A stretch of 64,000 nucleotides of DNA from Malus domestica. Taxonomy: Eukaryota; Streptophyta; Magnoliopsida; Rosales; Rosaceae. A program made the translations under genes and the position numbers. The stretch lies in contig NC_091671.1 in the NCBI RefSeq assembly GCF_042453785.1, positions 38,083,001-38,147,000 on the forward strand, in the 5' to 3' direction. The notes beneath the pieces were generated by a model. It saw nothing but the letters and a program-made list of their open reading frames with translations. It had not been told where the DNA came from and ran no database searches. Position 1 is the first letter of the stretch; every line of letters begins with the position of its first letter. Positions 23,363 through 35,720 of the stretch are shown here, piece by piece.

Positions 23363-25440
23363 ATGGTTTCAGTTAGAATAACTGTACAAATGTCAAACTC
23401 AACCAAAGCCAATGTCAAAATGATATCCAAAACAACAAAGAGGATAGAACAAAGGAAAATGCTTGGAGAAATACAAAACATATCACGTACGAAGAATGAG
23501 ACAATTCATCTACAGATTGACACCACTACTGAAGAAGAAGTTGGAGAACCAATGCAAAGTGCAAAGAAAAAGGTACAAAAAAAAAAAAAAACAACCACTA
23601 CAAAGGAAAAGGAAGATGGAGACACAACCTAAAGAACAGAACAGAACAATTGTGAATCAAAGATGCAGAAGAAAAGATGCCAAACACTCCAACCACCAAC
23701 AACAATCAAGAGAAAGAAAAAGGAGAATGACAAACCAGTTTCAAAGAGAAAGAAAAAGGAAAATGCCAAACCAGTTTCAGAATCAAACAAGGAACAAATT
23801 GAAGAAGGAATAGTGCAAAAAGAGGCAATACAATAAACAAATGAGCATAGTGACAAAATTGACACATTACCGGAAAAAAATGTTTCACCAATGGCAAAAG
23901 AAAGAGAACAAGAAACAGTTATTGAAGCTCTAAAAAGCAACAATGCTCTCAACAAGAATGATCTACATGTCAAAAAGCAAACATTCAGCCAAAAAGCAAC
24001 AAAGCCAACGATAAAAAACAGAAAGAAAGTCTTGGGTGAAATTCCATCATTCAACCTGGATTTAAAAGATGAGCCTTCTTCACAACCGGATGATTTTCCA
24101 GCAACAAATCACATAGACAACAGTATGAATTGGACACAACTTCAAGTGTACAAGATGCTGAAACCAGATGATAGAAGAAGAATAACTCAATTCTGGTCAA
24201 CAGACAACATTTAAGTAATACAAAACAAAACTCTTAACTGAGGTTTTTTTACACACTCCCATAACTTTATAAGTACCGACGAATTATTGTATAACTAATA
24301 CTTTTGCACTGTCCTGTAGCGATGAATACTAGACGGCAGAAACTACAGATTTCAACTATTATAGAATAATGGTGTTGAAAGAAGACTTGCACAATTTGAT
24401 GGCAAATGGACCTACATCAACTCAGATTGTTGATTCTTTCTACTACCTGAAAAGAGAAAAAGAGAACATCACGAAACAAATGAACTTCTATATCTCCACA
24501 ACAATCTTTGTGAGCAAACAAAACAACTAATATTCTGCAAAAAAAATATTTACATATACATATAAAAATTAGAACAATTAATATGTAATTATGATTTTAG
24601 ATGATTTTCATTTTCAACAGCACAACATCAATGAACAAATCATTGAAACAACTCTGCGAAACAAGAAAAGGTTATACAACCAATTGATGGACCAATATGG
24701 AAAAGTATCAAAGATTTTCTTCCCATTGTTTCATTACAACCATTTCTCCTTGGTAGTTTTGGACACAAAAAATGTAGAAATGATTCACTACAATTCTCTT
24801 CGACAAAGCACAACAGATGAAGATCTGGACTTTGATTGCTACTGGGAAAATGCAGCAATAATGGTAAACAAAAACGCACAACCAAAAACTCTGTCATATT
24901 TATAAAAAACAAGCATCTTATTATTACATTATAAATTTTTGCAAAGCCACTTTATTCAATATTAGCTCGATAAAGCAAGAAAATCAACAAGCAATTCAAA
25001 TATTATGGATTCAACTCAAGCCACAATGAAGAAAATCAATTCCATCAAAAGTAATTTTGAATTCAAAGTCAAAGAAGACAGAACCTGTGCACAACAGAAA
25101 CCAACATCGTACGTTATAAAATTAAAAACATTTTAGTTATATATATGTATAGTATGTGCTTATTGCAGTTTCAGAAACAATATGAATAATTTGATACAAT
25201 TATAGAAATAGTTTGTACCACACACTTCATTTCATTTTAATATTCGTAATCATTCCATGAATTTCTTTGTAAATCAGATTATATTGCGGCTTATACATGA
25301 TGAGTTTCATTGACCAACTATCAACTAACCGGAAGGTTCTAGGACGTATCAAAGATTATTAAGTAATGAAAGCAAGGAAAGATATCCTCGTGGATTTGAT
25401 GAACCATGATTTCAGCTAGACAAAGGAACAAGAAGCATAT
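23363..25440 (+). pseudogene. Ulp1-like gene of MULE A, broken
   Basis: Begins MVSVRITVQMSNSTKANVK, followed by long lysine-rich stretches (23530-24050) and SFNLDLKDEPSSQ, NWTQLQVYKMLKPDDRRR (near 24130-24190). The protease core lies at 24595-25370. It shows the NINEQIIETTLRNKK start, HFSLVVLDTKN with the catalytic His, HYNSLRQ, CAQQKPTS and, after an intron, the cysteine block. There the expected DCG reads YCG (gattgc changed to tattgc), followed by MMSFIDQLST. Frames change in the lysine-rich part. The exon order matches the gene at 19018-21658, so both come from one family. Confidence 0.7.
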
Positions 25441-25587
25441 ATCAAAATCTCACAACAACTCACAAGAATTGAACATTAGAATAAAAAATAAAAAATACGC
25501 ATTATATGTAATTCTGATGCGGATGTACTTTTTAAAGTTCAAGATGAAAATCTGAAAGATGGTGGAAAGTATTGGTCTAAATTGAAG

Positions 25588-25771
25588 CAATACTTACATG
25601 TTCAAGCTTACTTTTGATATGATTTACAAATGTCATTGTCAAACATGTTTCACACAACTATATATATATATATATATATATTCAATACTTACATGTTCAA
25701 GCTTAATTTTGATATGATTTACAAATGTCATTGTCAAACATGTTTCACACAACTATATATATATATATATA
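25588..25771. repeat. 95-bp tandem duplication with (TA)n tails
   Basis: The block from caatacttacatgttcaag to the (TA)n tract occurs twice in a row (25588-25682 and 25683-25771). Copy B of the element has only one unit near 34036-34122. It is a small local duplication after the Ulp1-like gene of MULE A. Confidence 0.8.
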
Positions 25772-26383
25772 TGTTTCATGACTTAATCTAAATTTTAATC
25801 TATTTTGATAAATAGTTCAGTTTGCTTTGTTAAAAAAATGTGGTTTTCTAGTTCAGTTTGATAAATAGTTCAGTTTGCTTTGGTAAAAAAGTGGTTTTCT
25901 AGTTCACTGTCATAAATAATTCATTTTGATATATAGTTCAGTTTGCTTTGGTAACAAATTGTGGTTTTCTAGTTTGATAAGTAGCGTAGTTTTTTTTTTT
26001 CATTTTCTCTTACCTAAAATGAAATATTAACTACATCAAGAATGAAAACCAACATACTTGCCTCCTACAAAAGGCCTTGTATTCACTTTAAAACTTTAAA
26101 TGCAACACACAAACTTACATACAACCTACAAAATAGATATTGAAACCACAAAGCCATAAACTTAGATATGTATTCACTGTTTATCAAACTCAACATACTG
26201 TTTTGTAAAACTGGAAATACTAAAACATTGAATTCATATTTATTACTCAAATATAATTACAAATCAACAATTACATACTCCCAAACACCAATTGAAACAA
26301 AATAATAAAAAAAATATCCAAAATGAAAATCTGTTACATATCACCAAAAACTCACATCTCTCAAAACAAAAAAGAAAAAAAAA

Positions 26384-28844
26384 TCAACCCTCTTGTATAA
26401 CAACTTTACATGAAACCTTGTTATGTCCTGAACAACCACACCTACTACAAGTGATAGTCTTCTTACTCCCACTAATTTCCCTAGCAGATTTGATCCTAGT
26501 TTTCTTTGGTCTTCCAGACAGAATCTTTGTAATTGGAGGTCTCACACCATTTATGATAGTATCAACATTCGGCTTTTCCAAATCTGAAAATGGATGCATG
26601 ACAAATTGATATGTTTTCCGATAAAAGTTTGCTTTCTAGTAATCATCAACGTAATAAAAAACATCACGATTATCATGTTGCAACACCTGCAAAGCATGAG
26701 AACATGGGAAACAATTATTATGTCATTGCACACAAGAACATGTCCTATCATCAAGACAAACAACAAACCGATTCCACTCCGTCCTAATTTCAAAAACATC
26801 CGCATCAGAACGACTAATCCTCCAATGCATGCCCTCCTTCAACATCAACTTCATCTAATTTTCTTTTTTGTGGACACAAAATCGTATGAATATTCTGACC
26901 AAATATTATTTTCTCAGCCATACTACCCATCAACCGAACTCTAATGTCTTCAAAAAGATCCATAAGTGGCATACAACGACTATTCGACACCATGGCGTTC
27001 AAAAATTCTAAAAGTGCATTGTTCATCAATCCCCATCTCTTACTAGGAAAATGGGCAATAGCATAGTTCTCTTTTGGCAAATCACACAAAAAATTCTTCA
27101 CATGCCCTTGCCCATTGTCCTTGAATTCCGCTATGCAATCATCAAAATCAAATGGAGTACATGCGTACGCACAATTTTCCAACATATTCACCATTTTCTT
27201 CTTTAGTCCTTCACCAGCAGCCTTTGGAAATAAAGTACTCACATTCTGTTTCAAATGAACAATACAAAATGAATGTGGACACTCGGGAAAGAATTCTCGA
27301 ATGCTCTTCAAAATACCATCATGTCTATCTGACATAAATGTGATCACCCTCCTTTGAGGCCTCAATATACTAGATAATATTGCCAAGAATCATCTCCAAT
27401 TTGTTATCGTTTCTGAATCAACAATAACATAAGCAACCTCAAATGTCAACTACTTTTGAAACTGTACAACATAAGTGAAAATGCACTGTCAAATGTTAAC
27501 TACTTTTGAAACTGTAATTGAACTATTTAGTATACTCTGTTTGAACTACTTTTGCAACCTTTTTTCTTTATTTGGACATAAAATCAAATACCAATGCACA
27601 AAAAAAAAAAAAAAAAAACAGATACAATCAAGTATCACCTATTTATGAGATTGATTGAACTATTTCTTAAATTGTTCTTCAACTAGTTATGGATATGTTT
27701 CTTTTGCACAGTAAGATAACAGAAACAAATAATATCCAATATAAAAGTATGAAATTATTAACTCACAATCATTGCCATTTTTTACACAGCAAGACATAAG
27801 TGTTCATTTGTATTTGCTCTTAATAAAAGTACCATCAATGAATAACATCGGGCGACAAAACATGAAACATTTTATCCATGTATCATAAGCAATAAACAAA
27901 CGAAGAAATCTATTGCTCTCCGGTACAACTTCAAGCTAAAAAACAGATCCAGGATTGCTTGAACGAGCAGATTCAACATACCAAGGCAAGAACTTGTAAG
28001 CATCAACATCATCACCATTTAACTCAAAAACAGCCCTCTGTTTGCCAAAATATGCAGTAGAATAATCAATATCTAATCCATAAAAATGTTTTAAGTTTGA
28101 AATGATCTCCTTCGGTTTAATAAGAGGATTTGACTGAAACTTATCCTTGATGAGAGAAGCAACAAACTGTCGTTCAACAACTTTGTTTTTCTTCTTTTGA
28201 ATCATACCCTTGCATGCATGCAGATTATGCAACTTCCGAATAACAAAAAAGTCATTGATATCACACTTGGATGCATATACACGCTAAAAACAACCATCAG
28301 ATTCCTTCTTATAACACTCCACACTAATGCGATTCTTATCATTCTTCAAATATTTCAAATCAAACCATATTCAACAGAAAACTTCTTCAACTTATATCGG
28401 AAATCAACACAACATTCCCTAAAGACTTGCCCCTCAGATTCTATGTAATTGTCCCATTCACATGACATATAATTGTGCATACCGTAAGAACCATACTTTC
28501 CTAAATGATCATTTTCACTAGAAACAATCGTAGAGTCTAATGTACGGCAAAAATAAGATGTGCTTTCCGTAGGTAATTGAACTATGGAACATCACATTTA
28601 TCTGTAACCAATATTTCTACAATTGATTTCCCAACAACATCAAGAACCATCAGCATGTTCAGAACATCGGCATCACAATCTAATTTTCATTCAAACCGTA
28701 TCGCAACTCAAAACAACCAACTCTCAAACCCTTAAACCTAGAACAAAGATCAATGCAAATCTAATTGAAGGTAGAAATTGATGAAATAGAACTAACAACG
28801 CATAAACCACCATATGTAAATCGAGCTAGTTTACCATTCTCCAT
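26384..28844 (-). pseudogene. MuDR-type transposase of MULE A, broken
   Basis: Starts at an ATG at 28844-28842 (MENGKLA...) equal to the start of copy B. Reading down the minus strand are the MuDR N-terminal domain, then VERQFVASLIKDKFQSNPLI, the first catalytic Asp in MLFIDGTFIKSKYK (near 27850), the second in FMSDRHDGILKSI (near 27320) and the Glu region WGLMNNALLEFLNAM (near 27040). A SWIM zinc finger follows (CSC...CFPCSHAL, near 26700-26745), where the expected Trp codon TGG reads TGA. A CCHC-type zinc knuckle CSRCGCSGHNKVSC and a stop at 26384 close the gene. Stops and frame changes break it in several places. Catalytic DDE residues are still readable. Confidence 0.75.
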
Positions 28845-30413
28845 AACTGTTTATTAATAAACAATAACTGTTTATTAATCTGTTACAAATCTAAATTCCA
28901 ATCTTTCTAAAACAAATCAATACCTAATAGTTAAACAATATGCATATAAAGTGAACAAAAATAACACTATTTATAAAACACAATAATCACAAAAAAAGAA
29001 AAAAAAGTAAACTGAAATAACTGTTTTGTAAAAAAAAGAACACTATTTATGAAAAATGTTAAAAACATAAAATGTGATGAACACCTATTAGTTAAACAAT
29101 ATACATATAAAGTGAACAAATATTATACTATTTATAAAACACAACAATCACAAAAACAAAAAAGTAAACTGAAATATCCACTGTTTCATAAACAAAAAGA
29201 ACACTATTTCTGAAAAATGTTATAAACATCAAATGTGATGAACACCTATTAGTTAAACAATATACATATAAAGTGAACAAAAATTACTCTAGTTATAAAA
29301 TACAACAATCACAAAAACAAAAAAAAACTGAAATATCCACTGTTTCATAAAAAAGAACACTATTTCTGAAAAATGTTAACAACATCAAATGTGATGAACA
29401 CGAATTAATTCATAATAAATTTCTGAAAAAGGAAAACAAAATCAAGATAAACAACATACAATATAAACAAAAACAAAAAAAACAAATCAAAACTTACCTG
29501 AGATTCTTCAAAATAAGAAACTCCTAACTGAAAATTTCACAAACCGGAATTAATCTGCTAATCTAAAAACAAATCAACAACAATATATAAGTCAAGTAAA
29601 AAGCTAAGCATATTACATGCAAAAACGAATTCAAAATTGAATTCCAATTAAATAAAAACAAACAAATCAAAGCTTACATGAGATTCTTCGAAATAAGAAA
29701 TTCCTAACTAAAAATTTCACAAACCGGGATCAATCTGTTAATCTGAAAACAAATCAACAACAATATATAAAGTCAAATAAAAAGTGAAGCATATTACATG
29801 CAAAAACGAATTCAAAATCGAATTCAAATTAAAAAAAAAAATCGAATTCAAAATCGAATAAAAAATTGCAAAAACAATATTGATTACCTCCAAACGAAAA
29901 TCTAACCAAATATGAAAGACGATCACTCCAGTTAAAATATTCAAGCACAACGAACAACACCGATGACAACGATTCGATAGAATCTCAAAATATGCAACCA
30001 CTGCGAATCTGTTCTGAAATAAAGGTTTATTCCGGAAAAATCCCCCTAACAGGGACGAAGAACAACGACGATCACGATTTCAAAATGCGCTCTCAACATT
30101 CGTCGGCAAACATTACTCAAACCACTCAACCAGATTCATAAAAATTTGAAAATCTCTCTGAAACTGGTCTACAAAAATTAAAATTCAATTAGTTTATAGG
30201 TTCGGCTAACCCCAAACTAACTAATCTAACAGAATAGTTAAATTAGGTTAACCACACCCGTTAGGGGTAAAATTGACAAATCACCATGTTATTTAGTCTG
30301 GGCTATTGTATTTGGGCTGATATAAAAATGGGTTCTGAACTAACCATTAAATAAACTTTTAATGTGGTTTTTGGTTAAAAGTTAAACTTTTCAAGCCCTT
30401 TTAGTTAGTTTTC
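28845..30413. other. right arm of MULE A
   Basis: Non-coding, A-rich DNA upstream of the transposase start. It contains three or more similar segments of about 130-150 bp (variants of gttaaacaatatacatataaagtgaac, each about 20 bases recognisable) at 28930-29290. A pair of similar blocks lies at 29470-29620 and 29640-29790. It ends at the conserved MULE terminus. Promoter for the transposase is expected here. Confidence 0.45.
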
Positions 30414-31884
30414 TTTTTATATTAATATACAAATTACTTTGATGACACCTACAATTTCATTACATTTTATATTATCAATTTCAAATTATATATTCTACTC
30501 CAAAAGTTCCCAAAAATCAATTACTATCATTTTTGAAATATAAATTTGTTTCATCTGTTACACAACACATTCAAATTAAATAATACAACTACCATAATAA
30601 AAAATTTATTCAAACTATAATTTTGATAGAACTATTAAAAAAAACAACCACATTTTATTATCCAAAAATATAGTTATCAATTTAGATAAACTTATACAAA
30701 ACAAAAAAATAAATAACTTAAACTATTTCTGGAATACGTGTACATACTATATTTGAATAATAGAAAATAACAACTATTTATTCTTTTTTTATATATATAT
30801 TTTTTTCAATGCCAAATCAGCACCTAAACTTCCCATTGTTCACGCATAATTAACCCCCAACAAAGATCATCATTTCACACTCTCATACTAACTTCACCTT
30901 CTCTCCCTAATACTAGCTTCCATTTTCATGCACAATTAAGCCATTCGGGGATAAAGAAACATCATGTACTATAGAAAAACTAGAAACCTAGCCCCAACAC
31001 AAATCATCCATCCTCATTTTCCGATTTCGTACATCAATCCAATTCTTTCACAAAGGAGTTCAGATAAATTTCAACTTCGGTGAGTAAGTTGGTTGCAGAA
31101 ATACCCAAAAAATAAATCAAGGAACAATCTTACAATTTTTCTCAACATATTTCATAAAATCATGCGCGGTTCATTGTTTATATAACTAATATCTATTGGA
31201 ATCAAGCATATACAATAACATGCATGAACTTCAACAAAACCCATATTATAATATTTCTGTAAATTTATTGTGTTATTTACTCTCAATACGAATCCATCCC
31301 CTATCCACAAAAAAAGAAAAGAAATAAACTATTTACTAGCCAAGCCTTCAATATATAAATATACATTATGCTATTACACGAACTAGTGTGATTCTCTGTT
31401 TATAATTTGTACACTTCAGTAAAATAGTTCACGATTCTTAAGTTTAATAAACAGTATTTACGAAATAGTTTACAGTTTGCTTCATTTCTAAATACAAATG
31501 AAATTTACGAAAATAGTATAATCTGGGATGGATTCACAAACCAGTATAAGCATTACACGAACTAGTGTGATTCTCTATTTATAATTTTGTACATTCAGTA
31601 AATAGCTCGCATTTTTTAAAGTTTAATACAGTTTACAAATTGTTTCATTTCTAAATAGAATTGCAATTTTTTGAGAACTTACATATAATACACCTTCTAT
31701 TGTACATTTTTATTTCTAATTTATTTAGTTATAGAAATCATATAAATATTTATGCAGTTATAAAAATGTTTTGTATTTTTATAAATAATATTTCATTTTG
31801 GTATGTTCAAGATATATTGTATACTCATACTGATTTTTATTTATTTACCATCAAGTTGCATTCTAATAAAAAATGTATTGACAA

Positions 31885-33960
31885 ATGGTTTCAGTTAGAA
31901 TAACTGTACAAATGTCAAACTCAACCAACACCAATGTCAAAATAATATCGAAAACAACAAAGAGGACGCAACAAAGGAAAATGCTTGGAGAAATAGAAAA
32001 TATATCACGTACGAATGAGATAATTCATCTACAAATTAACAACACTACTAAAGAAGAAGTTGGAGAACCAATACAAAGTGCAAAAAAAAAAAAAAAAACA
32101 AAAAAAAAAAACAAGCACAACAAAGGCAGAGGAAGAGGAAGAGACAACCTAAATAAAAGAACAATTGTGAATCAAAGAGGCAGAAGAAAATATGTCAAAC
32201 ACTGCAACCACCAACAACAATCAAAAGAAAGAAAAAAGAAAATGTCAAACCAGTTTCAAAATCAAACAAGCAACAAATTGAAGAATGAATAGTGCAAAAA
32301 GAGGCAATATAGCAAACAAATGAGCATGGTAACATAATTGACACATTGCCAGATAAAAATGTTTCACAATGACAAAAGAAAGAGAGCAAGAACCAAATAT
32401 TGAAACTCTAAAAAACAACGATACTCTCAACAAGAATAATGTGCAAGGCAAAAAGCAAACATTTAGTAAAAAAACAACAAAGCCAACGACAAAAAAGAGA
32501 AAGAAAGTCTTAGATGAAACTCCATCATTCAAGCTGGATTTAAAAGATGAGAATTCTTCCCAGCTGGATGACCTTCCAGCAACAAATCACATAGACATCA
32601 GTGTGAATTGGACACAACTTCAAGTGTACAAGATACTGACACTAGATGATAGAAAAAGAAAAACTCAATTCTGGTTAACAAACAGCAAGTAAGTAGTACA
32701 AAAAAAAACTCTTAACTGAAGTTTTTTTACACTCCTATAACTTTATAAGTACTAATGAATTATTGTATAACTAAAACTTTTGCACTGTCATGCAACGATG
32801 AATATTGGACGGCTGAAATTACAGATTTCAACTATTACATAATAATGGTGTTGAAAGAAGACTTGCACAGTTTGATGGCAAATGACCTACATCAACTCAG
32901 ATTGTTGATTCTTTCTGCCACCTGAAAAGAAAAAAAGAGAACATCACAAAACAAATGAACTTTTATGTCTCCACAACAATCTTTGTGCATAAACAAAACA
33001 ATTAATATTCTGTAAAAAATAATTACATATACATATAAAAATTAGTAGAACAATTAATTTGTAATTATGATTTTAGATGATTTTAATTTTCAATAGCACA
33101 ACATCAATGAACAAAGCATTGAAACAACTATGCAAAATAAGGAAAGGCTCTACAACCAATTGATGGATCAATATGGAAAAGTATTGAATATTTTCTTCCC
33201 ACTGTTTCATTACAATCATTTCTCCTTAGTAGTTTTGGATACAAAAAAATGCAGAAATGATTCATTACAATTCTTTTTGACAAAGCACAACAAATGAAGA
33301 TATGAAATGTGATTGTTACTGGGAAAATGCAGCAATAATGGTAAGCAAAAACACACAACCAAAAATTCTGTCATATTTATTGAAAACAAGTATCTTATTA
33401 TTACATAATAAATTTTTGCAAGGCAACTTTGTTCAATATTGGCTTGATAAAGCAAGAGAATCAACAAGCAATTCAAATGTTATATATTCAACTTAAGCCA
33501 CAATGAAGAAAATCAAATCCATCGAAAGTGACTTTGAATCTCAAGTCAAAGAAGACAGAACCTGTGCACAATAGAAACCAACACTATATGTTAAAAAAAT
33601 TAAAAGTATTTTAGTTATATACATATATTTTGTGTTTATTGTAGTTTTAGAAACAATGTGAAAATTTTGATGCAGTTATAGAAATAGTTTATTTTTTTAA
33701 CTACTACTTTGTACCACATACTTCATTTCATTTTAATACTTATATTCATTGACTGGAATTTCTTTGTAAATCAGATTAGATTGCTGCTTATCCATGATTA
33801 GCTTCATTGACCAACTCTCAACTAGCCAGAAGGTTCAAAGACGTATAAAAGATTACCAAGTCATAAAAGTAAGGAAAGATATCCTCGTGGATTTGATGAA
33901 CCATGATTTCAACTGAGAAAAGGAACAACAAACATTTATCGAAATCTCACAAAAACTGAT
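31885..33960 (+). pseudogene. Ulp1-like gene of MULE B, broken
   Basis: Starts MVSVRITVQMSNSTNTNVK and follows copy A closely. There is a lysine-rich stretch with an A-run of variable length, NWTQLQVYKILTLDDRKRK (near 32610-32665), the core around 33080-33330 and the last exon near 33775. The histidine block reads HFSLVV as in copy A, but a frame change follows it. The cysteine block reads LDCC where LDCG is expected, followed by SFIDQLSTSQ. So the catalytic Asp-Cys pair is kept here while copy A has lost the Asp. Neither copy is intact. Confidence 0.65.
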
Positions 33961-34088
33961 AAGCATTGGACATTAGAATCAAAAACAAAAAACACGCATT
34001 ATATGTAATTCTGATGTGGATGTACTTTTTAAGGTTCAAGCTTACCTTTACTACGGTTTACAAATGTTATTGTCAAATATGTTTGAAA

Positions 34089-34091
<3 letters not shown>

Positions 34092-34125
<34 letters not shown>
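34092..34125. repeat. (AT)n microsatellite
   Basis: About 17 AT/TA units following the Ulp1-like gene of MULE B. Confidence 0.9.
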
Positions 34126-34128
<3 letters not shown>

Positions 34129-35384
34129 TCATTACTTAATCTAAATTTTAATTTATTTTGATTTGTGTGAATGTATGTTGGAAAAAACAAAAAGCCCAAA
34201 TTTATATAGCAAGTTAACATTAATAAGATGTTGAAACATCAAAAGCCATACACACGACTATTTTAAAAAAGAAGATCACTATTTATGCATTCATATACAA
34301 ACTATTGCTGGAACTGTAAACACGGTTTCATAACTTTAACAACTGTTTATTAAAATGAAAAATCTGTTTCATTAAAGTCATAAAAATTAAAAATTAAAAT
34401 CATTATACATAAGTATCAACTAATTTTAAATCCAACCAAATTGTTGGCCAACCAAAGTTTGATAAAAAAATTGAGCGATGTTTTTTTTTTCCTTTTACTT
34501 AAAATGGAAGATTAACTAGATCAATAATGAAAACCAACATAGTTGCCATTGCACACTTGCCAAGCATGAGAACATAGAAAACAATTATGTTGCCATTGCA
34601 CACAAGAGCATGTCCTATCATCCAGGCAAACAACAAACCGATTTCACTCCGTCCTAACTTAAAACATCCACATCAGAACGACTAATCTTCCAATGCATGC
34701 CCTCATTCAACAACAACTTCATCTCATTTTCTTTCTTTGGATACAAAATCATATGAATAGTCTGACCAAATATTCTTTTCTCAGCCATACTAACCATCAG
34801 TTAAACTCTATTGAACTCTAATGTCTTCAAGAAGATCCATAAGTGGCATGCAACGACTATTCGACACCATGACGTTAAAATATTCTAAAAGTGCATTGCT
34901 CATCAATCCCCATCTCTTACCAGGAAAATGGGCAATATCATAGTTCTTTCTTGGCAAATCACACAAAAAATTATTCACATGGCCTTGCTGTTATCCTTGA
35001 ATTCCGCTGTGCAATCATCAAAATCAGATGGAGTACATGCGTAAGTACAATTTGCCAAAAGATTCATCATTTTCTTCTTTAGTCCCTCACCAGCAGTCTT
35101 TGAAAATAAAGTACTGACATTCTGTTTCAAATGAACAATACAAAATGAATGTAGAGACTCGGGAAAGAATTTTCGAATGCTCTTTAAAATACCATCATGT
35201 CTATCTGACATAAACGTGATCACCCTCCCTTGAGACCTCAATATACCAAATAATATTGACAAGAACCATCTCCAATTTGCTGTCGCTACTGAATCAACAA
35301 TAGTATAAGCAACCTCAAAAATTTCTGCACAACATAAGTGAAAATGCATTGTCAAATGTCAACTACTTAAAGTGAATATATTCC

Positions 35385-35720
35385 TACTTTTGCTCTAAAC
35401 CTTCCCCACAAACATCATGATGATATCTTTACTTTTCCTTTTTTATTTTTATTTGCTGAAAGAGGATGTGAGTTGGCAGTCGAAAATATACAGGCTAGTC
35501 CGCACGATGTCTTTATATTATTTTATTATTTGATGTTTGCATCACACACACTAGGAGCAGCATTACAGGCTACATACTAGTTGTTCACGCGCTGCTTAAT
35601 TCTGTTATAATATCATTAGTCTTTGTATCTTATTAATGGTTTATCACATGACTATTTCCCATAACATGTGACAAGTCTGACCAAATTGGATATCAACAAC
35701 TTGAATAAAAATATATAATA
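35385..35720. other. left flank of the nested retroelement debris
   Basis: Sequence absent from MULE A at the matching place. It does not match a known domain. It probably belongs to the same inserted LTR-type element whose 3' end lies at 38102-39150. Nothing coding is visible. Confidence 0.35.

Larger units (their letters stand above)
21860..30413. mobile_element. MULE copy A (MuDR-type transposase plus Ulp1-like gene)
   Basis: Mutator-like element of about 8.5 kb. It carries a Ulp1-like gene on the plus strand and a MuDR-type transposase on the minus strand, arranged tail to tail. The whole unit is repeated as copy B directly downstream, with roughly 90 percent identity by eye over the coding parts. 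The right end is marked by gttttcaagcc(a/c)tttt and ttagttttc, shared with copy B and with the small MITE family. The left end is blurred by the MITE inserted at 21934. Stops in both genes show that this copy cannot supply its own proteins. Confidence 0.75.

Noticed and set aside
28930-29420. Regular repeats in the MULE A right arm, considered as a CRISPR-like array
   Set aside because: Repeats are long, degenerate and without uniform spacers, in a plant nuclear transposon; they are ordinary subterminal repeats.
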